From NCBI GenBank assembly GCA_013792135.1, contig VMSP01000047.1, positions 1-40,000 of the forward strand: a stretch of DNA of 40,000 nt, read 5' to 3'. Origin of the DNA: Desulfocapsa sp. (GTDB taxonomy: Bacteria; Desulfobacterota; Desulfobulbia; Desulfobulbales; Desulfocapsaceae). The translations under genes and the position numbers were made by a program. The notes under the pieces are model-generated. The model saw nothing but the letters and a program-made list of their open reading frames with translations. It made no database searches and was not told the origin of the DNA. Positions 17,783 through 26,281 of this stretch are shown piece after piece (the stretch's first letter is position 1; the number at the start of each line of letters is the position of its first letter).

Positions 17783-18754
17783 TCAACTATTAAATTTTTC
17801 TTCACAGGAAAAAGTTAATTCATTCTGTTGCACCGCCAGCACCTGTTTTGCCTGGACCACATCACGACCGATCTGAGTGGCAAGCTCCTGAACACCTGAA
17901 AATTTCTGTTCTCCACGCAGGAATTGCAGCAAATTTACCTTGATGGGTTTTCCATATATATCTTGATTAAAATCAAAGATATGGGTCTCGGCGACCAACT
18001 TTTCCTCACCAAAGGTAGGATTATAACCAATATTTAAAACCCCCCCATAACATTTACCGTCACAGATCACTTGGCTCACATAGACACCGATCTTAGGAAT
18101 CAGGTCTTCTGGATCCAGATGCAGGTTGGCCGTGGGAAACCCTATTTCCTTACTACCCCGCTGTTTGCCAACCTGAACCTCGCCCCGTATCTGATAATAA
18201 CGGCCGAGCAGCCTTCTGGCGTCAGCCATACGCCCTTCCGCTATCAACTCCCGAACCTTGGTTGAACTGACCAGCATCCCGTTTTCATAATGGGCATTGA
18301 CCACAGTCACGGGAAACCCTTTTTCCCGGCCCTGCTTTTGCAAAAAAGTGATATCACCAGTCCTCCCCTTCCCAAAGGCATAGTCATATCCGACTACCAA
18401 TTCTTTGACTCCTATACGTCTTTTGAGAATCTCATCAACAAAATGAACGGCCGACGTGGCAGCAAACTGCAAAGTAAAAGGAACAATCACCAGGACATCA
18501 ATACCGGCATGGCCAATCAATTCTATTTTTTGGGCACAGGTGGAAATAAGCTTGATCCCCTCTGGCCTAAGGACCTGTAACGGGTGAGGATCAAAAGTAA
18601 TGGCAACACTGGTCCCATGGTGGCGGTAAGCCCTTTGCACCACCTCAGCAAACAACATCTGATGACCAAGATGCACCCCGTCAAAGTTGCCGATGGTGAC
18701 ACAGGCATAGGGATAAGTGTTCTCGATAGCCTCAAGTTCTCTGAAAATTTCCAT
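17783..18754 (-). CDS. ribF: Bifunctional riboflavin kinase / FAD synthetase
   Basis: RibF phosphorylates riboflavin to FMN and adenylylates FMN to FAD, supplying cofactor for the flavoproteins AprA, QmoA and QmoB. The N-terminal nucleotidyltransferase domain has GNFDGVHLGH at residues 22-31 and FDPHP. The C-terminal kinase domain has GFPTANL and a GVLNIGYNPTF segment. The length of 323 aa is typical. AAGGA lies a short distance before ATG 18752-18754. It stands apart from ribE-ribBA-ribH, separated by the TPR unit. Confidence 0.96.
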   Translation of the reverse strand: MEIFRELEAIENTYPYACVTIGNFDGVHLGHQMLFAEVVQRAYRHHGTSVAITFDPHPLQVLRPEGIKLISTCAQKIELIGHAGIDVLVIVPFTLQFAATSAVHFVDEILKRRIGVKELVVGYDYAFGKGRTGDITFLQKQGREKGFPVTVVNAHYENGMLVSSTKVRELIAEGRMADARRLLGRYYQIRGEVQVGKQRGSKEIGFPTANLHLDPEDLIPKIGVYVSQVICDGKCYGGVLNIGYNPTFGEEKLVAETHIFDFNQDIYGKPIKVNLLQFLRGEQKFSGVQELATQIGRDVVQAKQVLAVQQNELTFSCEEKFNS

Positions 18755-18800
18755 TACATCCTACTTCCTTCTCTTTTTTTAGACTGCCAGCAAGAAAGTC

Positions 18801-18829
18801 TTGACAAAAATCGTCCAGACAAGCATATT
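18801..18829 (+). promoter_or_regulatory. Promoter of tRNA-Leu
   Basis: TTGACA (18801-18806), 17 bases, CATATT (18824-18829), 12 bases before the tRNA. Confidence 0.7.
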
Positions 18830-18841
18830 GCACATCGTTGT

Positions 18842-18927
18842 GCCGTAGTGGCGGAATGGCAGACGCGCTAGGTTCAGGTCCTAGTGGGGGTTTCCTCGTG
18901 GAAGTTCGAGTCTTCTCTACGGTACCA
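18842..18927 (+). tRNA. tRNA-Leu (anticodon CAG)
   Basis: Class II tRNA with acceptor GCCGTAG pairing with CTACGGT (G1-U72 wobble), anticodon loop TTCAGGT, a long variable arm and encoded CCA. A single-gene transcript between its own promoter and terminator. Confidence 0.95.
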
Positions 18928-18935
18928 AATTGATT

Positions 18936-18973
18936 AAAGGGTTACAATCTGTAAAGGTTGTAACCCTTTTTTT
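18936..18973 (+). terminator. Rho-independent terminator of tRNA-Leu
   Basis: A 12-bp stem AAAGGGTTACAA/TTGTAACCCTTT with a ten-base loop is followed by a T-run. Confidence 0.9.
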
Positions 18974-19230
18974 ATTGCTATCCCTCTTTTCACTCGCTCA
19001 ATATACAAAAAACCTTCCACAGATACACCCTCTGCCGTATAGCATGAAACGCTCTTTCCCGCAATCCTTGAACGCCCCTGCTCTCTCCCTTTGCCCTCTA
19101 CCTCCGACAAAACGCCCCCAACCGAAACCCACTATTTGCCAAAACAATATTCAATGGCTAAAGTGCAGGCTACAAAAACATCGTCTATCTCACCATTTTT
19201 CATAAGCTCCTTTATTTTCTCGGGACAGAT

Positions 19231-20133
19231 ATGGTCTTCCAGACTGAAACAAAACCAGATCACCATATCTTTACAACCAACCAGGAAGAGACAGCGGCCA
19301 CCTGGTCCCTGGTACTTTCAGCAGTTCAGATTTCACACCATATTCACTCTACCGATAACACCTGGCAGCTTTGGGTAAGCGCTGACAATGAGCTGAGGGC
19401 AATCTATGAACTGGAAAGCTACTTTACAGAAAATAAAGACTGGCCGCCTCCTCTGCCTCCTCCAGATAATGATTTCACACCTCTGCTGCAACCCCCGACC
19501 ATCCTCCTGATCGGCGGCCTAATCCTCTTCTTTTCCATAACCGGCCCGTGGGAAGACCACTCCCTCTGGTTTGTACAAGGTGAAGGAAACGGTCAACGTA
19601 TACTTCAGGTGGGAGAATGGTGGCGTCTGATAACCGCCCTTACCTTGCATGCCAATACTGTCCACCTCCTGAGTAACTGTTTCATTGGTGGGTGGCTCAT
19701 TCATTTTTTCTGCCGCATTACCGGCACGGGGCTTGGACTCTTCTTCGTACTTTTCACCTCCGGTTGCGGCAACCTGATCAACGTCCTTGTTCATGGCCCA
19801 GATCATACCTTTGTCGGTTTTTCAACGGCAGTATTCGCTGTCATTGGCATGCTGGCCGTCCTCACACACCGGGCCCGAAAAAAAATCACTGGTTATCATT
19901 TTCTCATCCCCGTCATGGCAGGGACCGCGCTTCTGGCCATACTTGGCAGTTCCGGTGAGCACACAGACCTTGGCGCCCATCTCTTCGGACTGCTCTGCGG
20001 GCTGATTTTCGGGCACCTCCTGGGAAGCGAACCGCTTCACAGCATGCGTCACTCTCTTGTGGTCCAATGTATATTTTTCCTCCTTTTTCTAGCCCTGCTG
20101 CTTGGCAGCTGGATGCTGGCCCTCCACCCATAA
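19231..20133 (+). CDS. Rhomboid-family intramembrane serine protease
   Basis: Rhomboids cut transmembrane proteins inside the membrane. The catalytic pair is visible: Ser198 in VGFST and His250 in GAHLFGLLCG. The HLLSN motif (H145, N149) stabilises the oxyanion. About six or seven membrane segments run from residue 90 to 297. The first 75 residues form a soluble cytoplasmic domain, followed by a proline-rich linker (WPPPLPPP). The start at ATG 19231 has only a weak GGGA in front; the frame is open 23 codons further up without an ATG. It stands alone between tRNA-Leu and hflK. The substrate is unknown. Confidence 0.9.
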   Translation: MVFQTETKPDHHIFTTNQEETAATWSLVLSAVQISHHIHSTDNTWQLWVSADNELRAIYELESYFTENKDWPPPLPPPDNDFTPLLQPPTILLIGGLILFFSITGPWEDHSLWFVQGEGNGQRILQVGEWWRLITALTLHANTVHLLSNCFIGGWLIHFFCRITGTGLGLFFVLFTSGCGNLINVLVHGPDHTFVGFSTAVFAVIGMLAVLTHRARKKITGYHFLIPVMAGTALLAILGSSGEHTDLGAHLFGLLCGLIFGHLLGSEPLHSMRHSLVVQCIFFLLFLALLLGSWMLALHP

Positions 20134-20151
20134 CCATACAACCAAGTTTCC

Positions 20152-20179
20152 TTGACAATATGAATTATCCTTGTATCTT
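20152..20179 (+). promoter_or_regulatory. Distal candidate promoter for hflKC
   Basis: TTGACA (20152-20157), 16 bases, TATCTT (20174-20179), starting 19 bases after the rhomboid stop. Its use would give a leader of about 200 bases. Confidence 0.4.
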
Positions 20180-20308
20180 AAGGACTCTGGTCATTTTGTC
20201 ACAACTCTTCACCTCTTTTAGAGATCTTAATTGTTCCGTATTTTTTAAACAACAGCTTACCAAGAGATTTGTCATTTTGATTTGTAATCCTTTAGGAAAG
20301 ACTTAGTC

Positions 20309-20335
20309 TTTACAAATATTTTTCCAAATTATAAT
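20309..20335 (+). promoter_or_regulatory. Proximal candidate promoter for hflKC
   Basis: TTTACA (20309-20314), a short 15-base spacer, then a perfect TATAAT (20330-20335). The predicted leader is about 40 bases. Confidence 0.5.
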
Positions 20336-20383
20336 AGAATAGACATCACTCCCACTCTACAGCCAAAACAGGAGAACAACTTT

Positions 20384-21511
20384 ATGTCCAACCAGGATCA
20401 ACAACCTCCATGGGGTCAGAAAAAAAAACCACAAACCCCTGAAGAGTGGGTGGCCCTCTTCATTAAAAAGCTACAAGACTACTTTTCGGATGCAAAAAAA
20501 ACAAAGATGAGCGGTTCAGGGCAGGCTACCCCCTCTCAGCCCGGTAACCCCATCGCCGGGATCGGCAAATTACTGACTTTCATCTTTGCCATCCTGATTC
20601 TTCAGGGCATCTATGCCTCTTTTTACAAGATTTCTCCGAGTGAAGTGGGGGTTGTGCTCCGTCTGGGACAATACTCCCGCACCACCCAATCAGGACTCCA
20701 TTTTAAATTCCCCTTGATCGACACCTTGTACAAGGTTGATGTGGAAGAGATCCGAAAAGAAGAGTTTGGTTTTCGCAGCCGCACCCCTGGACAGCAAAGC
20801 ACCTTTGATCGAAGCGGTTTTGAAATGGAATCACTGATGCTCACCGCTGACACCAATGTGATCAATGTCGCCTGGATCGTTCAATACCGGGTCAGCGACC
20901 CCCTTAACTTTCTTTTTAAGGTCAAAGACGTACGCCAGGCGGTGCGTGATATTTCAGAGAGTATCACCAGAAGAGTGGTTGGTAATATGGACTTTGACTA
21001 TGTCCTCGGTAATCGGGACCTCCTGGCTGCAGATGCAAAAAAAGAACTGCAGGCGCAACTGGATAAGTTGGAGGCAGGAATCGCCATCGGCACCGTCCAG
21101 TTTCAGGATATCAATCCGCCTGAGCCTGTCAAGCCAGCATTCAACGAGGTCAACGAGGCAGATCAGGACATGAAACGGCTGGTTAATGAGGCAGAAGAAA
21201 CCTACAACCAGGTCATCCCCAAGGCCCGTGGCGATGCAAAAAAAATGGTTGAAGTGGCCCATGGTTACGCTGCAGCACGAATCAATGAGGCCGAGGGCGA
21301 AACCGGACGTTTTCTGGATATCCTCAAAGAATACAAAAACGCCCCGGAGGTCACTCGCAGACGGATGTACCTGGAAGCCATGCAGGCAATTATGCCTGGA
21401 GTGGCATCTGTCTATGTTATTGATGAAGACCAGAAGTCACCGTTACCCCTGCTCAATCTCTCTGCCACTCAAGGGATAACAAGCCCAAAATCAAACCAAC
21501 AAGGAAACTAA
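20384..21511 (+). CDS. hflK: FtsH protease regulator HflK (SPFH/band 7)
   Basis: HflK forms a large membrane complex with HflC that surrounds and modulates the FtsH protease. The 375-aa protein has a polar, lysine-rich N-terminus and one membrane segment at about residues 64-84. The SPFH domain begins at PSEVGVVLRLGQY, and a long helical region runs to about 340. AGGAG is 8 bases before ATG 20384. hflC starts two bases after the stop, so the pair is an operon. hflX and hfq, neighbours in E. coli, are absent here. Confidence 0.96.
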   Translation: MSNQDQQPPWGQKKKPQTPEEWVALFIKKLQDYFSDAKKTKMSGSGQATPSQPGNPIAGIGKLLTFIFAILILQGIYASFYKISPSEVGVVLRLGQYSRTTQSGLHFKFPLIDTLYKVDVEEIRKEEFGFRSRTPGQQSTFDRSGFEMESLMLTADTNVINVAWIVQYRVSDPLNFLFKVKDVRQAVRDISESITRRVVGNMDFDYVLGNRDLLAADAKKELQAQLDKLEAGIAIGTVQFQDINPPEPVKPAFNEVNEADQDMKRLVNEAEETYNQVIPKARGDAKKMVEVAHGYAAARINEAEGETGRFLDILKEYKNAPEVTRRRMYLEAMQAIMPGVASVYVIDEDQKSPLPLLNLSATQGITSPKSNQQGN

Positions 21512-21512
21512 C

Positions 21513-22448
21513 ATGAAACAAATAGCTCAATTTTTCCTGGCAGGTCTCGTCCTGCTGGGTATTGTGGTCATCTATGATGGTTTCTTTATCCTTGAAGAGG
21601 GAACGCAGGCAGTATTAACCCAGTTCGGTGCACCGGTCGGCACCCCAAAGACTACAGCCGGCCTACACCTGAAGGTTCCCTTTATCCAGCATGTCAATCT
21701 GTTTGACAAAAAGATCCAGATCTGGGATGGCGAAGCAAATCAGATCCCTACTGGAGACAAGACCTATGTCTATCTTGACGTCACAGCCCGCTGGCGGATC
21801 ACGGACGCCCTGAAATATATGCAGGCAGTCAAGACCGAAGCCCGGGCTCAATCCATGCTCGACGATATCATTGACGGCACGGTTCGGGATATGGTGAACA
21901 AGAATGATCTTATTGAAATTATTCGCAGCTCTGACTGGACCGCTGAGACAATGATCGCCATCGATAAAGACCCTGGGGCTGCCCCCAAACGTGGCCGCGA
22001 CGTGATCACTAATTATATCATTGAGACAGCAGCCAAGGCTACCCCGCAATACGGAATCGAACTCATTGATGTTATGTTTAAGCGGGTCAACTACATTGAG
22101 TCTGTGCGCGTCAAGGTTTATGACCGCATGATATCAGAGAGAAAACGTATCGCCGCCGAAAAACGCTCCACCGGCGAAGGCAAAAAGGCCGTGATTCTCG
22201 GCACAGTTGACCGTGAGTTAAAGGTGATCACCTCCACGGCCAAACGTGACTCCATCGGCATACGAGGCAAGGCCGATGCCGAGGCAACAAAGATATTTGG
22301 CAAGGCCTATAATCAGGATCCGGAATTTTATTCATTTACCAAGACCCTGGAAAGTTATCAGGAAATAATCGGCGACAAGACCTCCCTTGTACTTTCTTCA
22401 AATTCCGATATCTTTCAATATCTTAAAAGTATCGATGGGAAGAGGTAA
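21513..22448 (+). CDS. hflC: FtsH protease regulator HflC (SPFH/band 7)
   Basis: Partner of HflK in the FtsH-regulating membrane complex. The 311-aa protein has a membrane segment at residues 6-24. The SPFH domain begins at LEEGTQAVLTQFG, and the conserved ISERKRIAAEKRSTGEGKK segment follows in the helical region. The Shine-Dalgarno AAGGAAA overlaps the end of hflK. Convergent with the zinc-cluster gene; only 31 bases separate the stops. Confidence 0.96.
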   Translation: MKQIAQFFLAGLVLLGIVVIYDGFFILEEGTQAVLTQFGAPVGTPKTTAGLHLKVPFIQHVNLFDKKIQIWDGEANQIPTGDKTYVYLDVTARWRITDALKYMQAVKTEARAQSMLDDIIDGTVRDMVNKNDLIEIIRSSDWTAETMIAIDKDPGAAPKRGRDVITNYIIETAAKATPQYGIELIDVMFKRVNYIESVRVKVYDRMISERKRIAAEKRSTGEGKKAVILGTVDRELKVITSTAKRDSIGIRGKADAEATKIFGKAYNQDPEFYSFTKTLESYQEIIGDKTSLVLSSNSDIFQYLKSIDGKR

Positions 22449-22479
22449 ATCCTCACCCCCCATCAGCAAGTGGTCCTTC

Positions 22480-23154
22480 TTATTCGTCCGTACCTGACGG
22501 ATAGGAAGGACACTGCTCCCTGGTATAGGGAATACGTCCCTTCTCTTTGAGGATCCTCTCCAACTCTACCAACTCTTCATCATCTTCCAGTACCTCAACC
22601 CCTAATTTTTCAAATCGGCAGCCGCAACGGCTGAGCTGCCCATCACACCAGGGACAGACCTCCACCGGACAGCCCAGAAGATGACACTCTCCCACTGCCG
22701 CCGAGCAGACAGGGCAGAACATTGTACCTGTCACACCCACAGGCTCATATTCTTCACAACTTATGAGCGCCGGATATTTCTCAAAAAATTCCTTAGTATC
22801 AGGGTAACCGAACAGAGCAAGCGCTTCTGGTTCAACAATCTCATATCCATACTCACCAAGAAAAAGCGCCTTCTGCTCAGTGGCAAGATACAGATAACTA
22901 TGCCTGGCGGTACTGAGTCCCAACAGGAAGATATCATCTTTTTTCTGGATAAGGCTAATCCTGGCAATAGTTTCTTCGTGAGTCTCGGGAAGAGAGGAAT
23001 AAAAAGTCCTCATAAGTTGCAAAGCAAGGGCATCATTTTTATATCGGTGCAGAAACGTCAGAGCATCCTGTCGTTCACTCTCCTGCACCCCGTACTGGAT
23101 GAAGAGCTCTACTTCCTTGATAAATTTCTCTACTTTTTCAGATAACTGCATCAT
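22480..23154 (-). CDS. Small protein with C-terminal zinc cluster, unknown function
   Basis: About 224 aa from the start chosen here (ATG-ATG at 23149-23154, two bases before the thiE stop at 23156, with AAGGTG before it). The N-terminal 80 residues are helical and charged. The C-terminal part has a cysteine-histidine cluster CPVCSAAVGECHLLGC followed by CPWC and CGC, a likely zinc ribbon. No catalytic motif is seen. The frame extends upstream into thiE to 23217, but that part only overlaps ThiE. Probably translated together with thiE. A metal-binding or regulatory role is inference. Confidence 0.75.
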   Translation of the reverse strand: MMQLSEKVEKFIKEVELFIQYGVQESERQDALTFLHRYKNDALALQLMRTFYSSLPETHEETIARISLIQKKDDIFLLGLSTARHSYLYLATEQKALFLGEYGYEIVEPEALALFGYPDTKEFFEKYPALISCEEYEPVGVTGTMFCPVCSAAVGECHLLGCPVEVCPWCDGQLSRCGCRFEKLGVEVLEDDEELVELERILKEKGRIPYTREQCPSYPSGTDE

Positions 23155-23155
23155 C

Positions 23156-23863
23156 TCACCTTGCATCCCGCGAAGATGCGTATATTTCTTGGATCCAACA
23201 TGCTGTCTCAGCGGCAATATTCGTAGCCTGACTAATGGCAGTCACCACAGCTATCCGTTTAACACCAACCGCGCACAATTCTTTAATATGATTTGATTTA
23301 ATTCCACCCATCACCGTAAAAGGAAGGGGACACACTTTCGTAAATTGCTCCACGGCCTGAGGGCCGACAAACTCTCGCAGCCCTTTTTTCGTTGCCGTAG
23401 AGTAGACTGGGCCTATATTAAAATAGGCAACAGGGCAAGATCCCTTTGCCACAATGTTCCCCAATTTTTTAGCCTGTTCCTGAGTATTACAGGAAAGACC
23501 GATCAAAAAATCAGGGGCCAGTTTTCTGATCTCATCTGGCGGCAGATCATTCTGACCCACATGCATCCCGTCCGCGTCAGCAAGAAGCGCAATATCCAAT
23601 CGATCATTCAAGAGAAACAGAGCCCCAGCTTCTTGTGTTTTTTCACGAAAATAACGAGCCTTGGCCAAAAGTTCAGAATCATTGCTTTCTTTATCCCTAA
23701 GCTGCACAATTCTGGCACCACCAGCCAAAACCCCATCCAACCATTCCCGATCCGTCCTCCCTAAAGCCAGTTTCTCACAACTCACAGGATAAAGTGTTAC
23801 CTCTTCCACAAATTGCCGCAACCTTCGTTCATAGAGACTATGATTCGTGTTCTCTCTTACCAT
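23156..23863 (-). CDS. thiE: Thiamine-phosphate synthase
   Basis: ThiE joins hydroxymethylpyrimidine diphosphate and thiazole phosphate to give thiamine phosphate. The TIM-barrel motifs QLRDKES, LLNDRLDIA, DGMHVGQND, GPVYSTATKKG and VMGGI are all present. The protein is about 235 aa with roughly 25 extra N-terminal residues relative to the common form. ATG at 23861-23863 follows GAGG at about 10 bases; an in-frame GTG three codons upstream is possible. No THI-box riboswitch motif was found in the upstream region. It is the only thi gene in the window. Confidence 0.94.
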   Translation of the reverse strand: MVRENTNHSLYERRLRQFVEEVTLYPVSCEKLALGRTDREWLDGVLAGGARIVQLRDKESNDSELLAKARYFREKTQEAGALFLLNDRLDIALLADADGMHVGQNDLPPDEIRKLAPDFLIGLSCNTQEQAKKLGNIVAKGSCPVAYFNIGPVYSTATKKGLREFVGPQAVEQFTKVCPLPFTVMGGIKSNHIKELCAVGVKRIAVVTAISQATNIAAETACWIQEIYASSRDAR

Positions 23864-23872
23864 TCCGTTCAC

Positions 23873-24521
23873 ACCTCAGCACTTTCAACTCTATTTTAAT
23901 TTTTCTTTCACCCTACTAAACTGACATAACCATCTAATTTTTCTGAAAGAATACATCTAAGAAAACGCAGTATAAATAAACAGCTTACACGTTTACATAA
24001 AAAATCGCATTATTTTGTAGCAATTAGAAAAAAAGCAGTGTATAGTATTAAAAGTTTAAAAATAAGTTTAAGCACATTCTTTTCTCGTTACATCTCCGCT
24101 GTGTTTCTCGCATCGCTCAATGTCGTTAAAGTTTTTGCTGATCACTTACCAGGAGCAGTTGTTGATACTTTTTATCAACATGCTTTCTTCGGCATAACCG
24201 AAACTATAAACGCTTAAGAGTGCAATTATATCCCCCTCGCTTCAACAACGCAAAAGCAGAATAGGAATCCAGGAAAAGCCGCAGGGAAAACACGGCTTTG
24301 TATTGGTCAATATTCGATCAACAACAAAACCCCATTGACAACATATAGCACATCCTGGTCAGAATCGAGTTTTCCTGCCTTCTGGCACATTCTTCATTTC
24401 CCTAAGACCAGAACACACTTTTCTGATACAGAAAAAACCATACATGCTTCATTTCGTTCCAGGTACGTTAACACTGGAACCTGAAAAGCAACAAGAGCAG
24501 TAGTAAATCAAAAGGAGTTTT
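23873..24521. promoter_or_regulatory. 649-base intergenic region upstream of the DEAD-box helicase
   Basis: Between divergent thiE and the helicase there is no coding signal. On the plus strand a TATAGT box is at 24041-24046 with no good -35 at normal spacing. A TTCGG/CCGAA hairpin is near 24187. A perfect 7-bp hairpin, GTTCCAG/CTGGAAC, lies at about 24457-24481, some 30 bases before the AAGGAG of the helicase. A long structured 5' leader is typical of cold-induced RNA helicase genes; this is inference. Confidence 0.45.
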
Positions 24522-25769
24522 ATGAGTTTTAAAGTTTTTAATTTTCACCCTCACATCAATACCGCCATTCAGGAATGCGGCTACACCATACCTACACCCA
24601 TTCAACAGCAGGCAATACCTCCTGTTCTCGAAGGTCGCGACCTTCTTGGCCTGGCCCAAACCGGAACCGGTAAAACAGCCGCCTTTATACTTCCAACCTT
24701 ACAACGTCTTCTCGATGGACCCAGAAAGAGTATCAGGGCCCTGATCGTTGCCCCTACCCGGGAGCTTGCTGAACAGATCCACAGTTACATTGAGAAAATG
24801 GCCCATATGACCAACCTTCGCAGCGCCGTAATTTATGGTGGTGTCAGCAAGGTGACCCAGGTTAAAAAAATTCGAGCAGGGGTAGAGATTATTGTTGCCT
24901 GCCCCGGACGACTGCTGGATCATATGAACGACCGGGCAATCAACCTGGCCAATGTTGAGATATTAATCCTCGACGAGGCCGATCATATGTTTGACAAAGG
25001 CTTTCTGCCTGACATTCGACGGATATTGAAATCTATACCTAAAAAACGACAATCTCTTGTCTTTTCGGCGACCATGCCCCAAGAGATACGCCACCTCGCT
25101 GAGGATATTCTCACTAATCCAGCTACGGTACAGATCAATCATACCAAAGCGGCAGCATCCATCAGCCATGCGTTAATTCCAGTTGAACAAAAACGCAAGA
25201 CCGATTTGCTGAAGAATATCCTGGAACAAAAAGGGATGACGACCACCCTGGTCTTCACCAAAACAAAATACAAGGCCAAGAATGTTGCACAGCAACTTGA
25301 GAACTCCGGTTACCGTGCAACCTCCCTGCAGGGAAATTTGTCACAAAGCAAGAGACAACAGGCCCTGGATGGCTTCAAAAATGGCACCTACAATATCCTG
25401 GTAGCGACAGATATCGCAGCCCGCGGCATTGATGTCTCCGGAATCTCGCATGTCATCAATTACGACGTTCCCGATACCGCCGAGGCCTACACCCATCGCA
25501 CCGGTCGTACTGGCCGTGCGGCCTGTACCGGTGAGGCATTCACCTTTATAACTGCCGATGACGACAAAATCATCAAGATGATTGAACAGACCCTGGGCAA
25601 AAGAATTCTCCGGGAGTCCGTGTCTGACTTCAAACTTGACGCCCAGGACCGGAACCCCGCTCCCAAAGACGGAGCAGCAAGATCGTGGCAAAAGAAGAAA
25701 ACAAGCACGACAACTGGCGCCCCTAAGCATAAGCGGGGCTTTGGTACCTCTATATTTTCAAAACGATAA
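24522..25769 (+). CDS. DEAD-box ATP-dependent RNA helicase (RhlE-like)
   Basis: Unwinds RNA duplexes at the cost of ATP, typically in ribosome assembly, mRNA decay or cold adaptation. The motifs are complete: Q-motif IPTPIQQQAIP, Walker A AQTGTGKT (45-52), PTRELAEQ, DEAD at 151-154, SAT at 182-184, and HRTGRTGRA near residue 335. The C-terminal tail after about 370 is short and basic, as in RhlE-type helicases. At 415 aa it is a minimal form. AAGGAG precedes ATG. It stands just upstream of two csp genes, which supports a cold-shock role. Confidence 0.95.
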   Translation: MSFKVFNFHPHINTAIQECGYTIPTPIQQQAIPPVLEGRDLLGLAQTGTGKTAAFILPTLQRLLDGPRKSIRALIVAPTRELAEQIHSYIEKMAHMTNLRSAVIYGGVSKVTQVKKIRAGVEIIVACPGRLLDHMNDRAINLANVEILILDEADHMFDKGFLPDIRRILKSIPKKRQSLVFSATMPQEIRHLAEDILTNPATVQINHTKAAASISHALIPVEQKRKTDLLKNILEQKGMTTTLVFTKTKYKAKNVAQQLENSGYRATSLQGNLSQSKRQQALDGFKNGTYNILVATDIAARGIDVSGISHVINYDVPDTAEAYTHRTGRTGRAACTGEAFTFITADDDKIIKMIEQTLGKRILRESVSDFKLDAQDRNPAPKDGAARSWQKKKTSTTTGAPKHKRGFGTSIFSKR

Positions 25770-25868
25770 GCCGTCTTTCAAAGTTACCGTACCATTGATG
25801 TGCGTTAAGCGGCATACGGAGCCAAAACGAAATGGATATGAATGTAATGATTATTTCGTAATGGCCCC
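25768..25868 (-). repeat. Dispersed palindromic repeat, copy D
   Basis: On the minus strand it begins GGGGCCATTACGAAATAA, has the inner arm ATTTCGTTTTGGCTC, TGCCG 52 bases in, and ends GACGGCTTA. It shares an extra block, CATTACATT, with copy C. Its right end overlaps the stop codon of the helicase gene. Confidence 0.75.
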
Positions 25869-25980
25869 ACAAAAAGCACCCAAGAATTACTTGAGGCAAG
25901 CACGCCAGGCTATTTATCAATAGTTTGGAGTTATTAAAAAAAGGTTTCCAGATGGAAGCAAGTACAAAGGAGTAGTAAAA

Positions 25981-26181
25981 ATGGCAGAAGGTACAGTAAA
26001 ATGGTTTAACGATTCTAAAGGTTTTGGTTTTATTGAGCAGGATGGCGGAAAAGATGTTTTCGTTCACCACTCCGCAATTCAGTCAGACGGCTTTAAATCC
26101 CTGGATGAGGGCGCACGCGTCAAATTTGACGTTGTCGATGGTGCCAAAGGTCCAGCAGCTGAGAATGTTGTTAAACTGTAA
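25981..26181 (+). CDS. CspA-family cold-shock protein, copy 1
   Basis: A 66-aa single cold-shock domain that binds single-stranded RNA and acts as an RNA chaperone. The RNA-binding motifs RNP1 (KGFGFIEQ, residues 14-21) and RNP2 (DVFVHHS, 26-32) are intact. AAGGAG lies 9 bases before ATG. Just upstream is an AGGTTTCC...GGAAG hairpin shared with the second copy. It differs from copy 2 at one residue only (Ser instead of Gly after AIQ). Confidence 0.97.
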   Translation: MAEGTVKWFNDSKGFGFIEQDGGKDVFVHHSAIQSDGFKSLDEGARVKFDVVDGAKGPAAENVVKL

Positions 26182-26231
26182 GAACCGGTAAAAAAGGTCT
26201 CTTGAAAAGTATCATTTATTTGATATCAAGA

Positions 26232-26281
26232 CACCCTGAAATAAGTTTCCATATGGAACAAAATATAAAGGAGTATTAAAA
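26232..26281 (+). promoter_or_regulatory. Conserved leader hairpin and ribosome-binding site before csp copy 2
   Basis: The palindrome TTTCCATATGGAA (26247-26259) and TAAAGGAGTATTAAAA before ATG match the leader of copy 1 (TTTCCAGATGGAA, near 25947). The leader was duplicated together with the gene and kept, which suggests a post-transcriptional role. Confidence 0.5.

Noticed and set aside
17572-17805. 77-codon minus-strand ORF overlapping the end of ribF
   Set aside because: No ribosome-binding site, overlaps ribF, and composition is not protein-like.
18930-19378. Overlapping plus-strand ORFs before the rhomboid gene
   Set aside because: The first begins inside the tRNA-Leu terminator, neither has a ribosome-binding site, and the second overlaps the rhomboid gene in another frame.
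23864-24000. TPP riboswitch before thiE
   Set aside because: No CTGAGA or ACCTGATC-type boxes on the minus strand.
24081-24125. Possible sixth copy of the dispersed repeat (TCTCGTTACATCTCCGCTGTG)
   Set aside because: Only the inner arm is roughly similar; no paired head, no TGCCG at the right spacing, no end.
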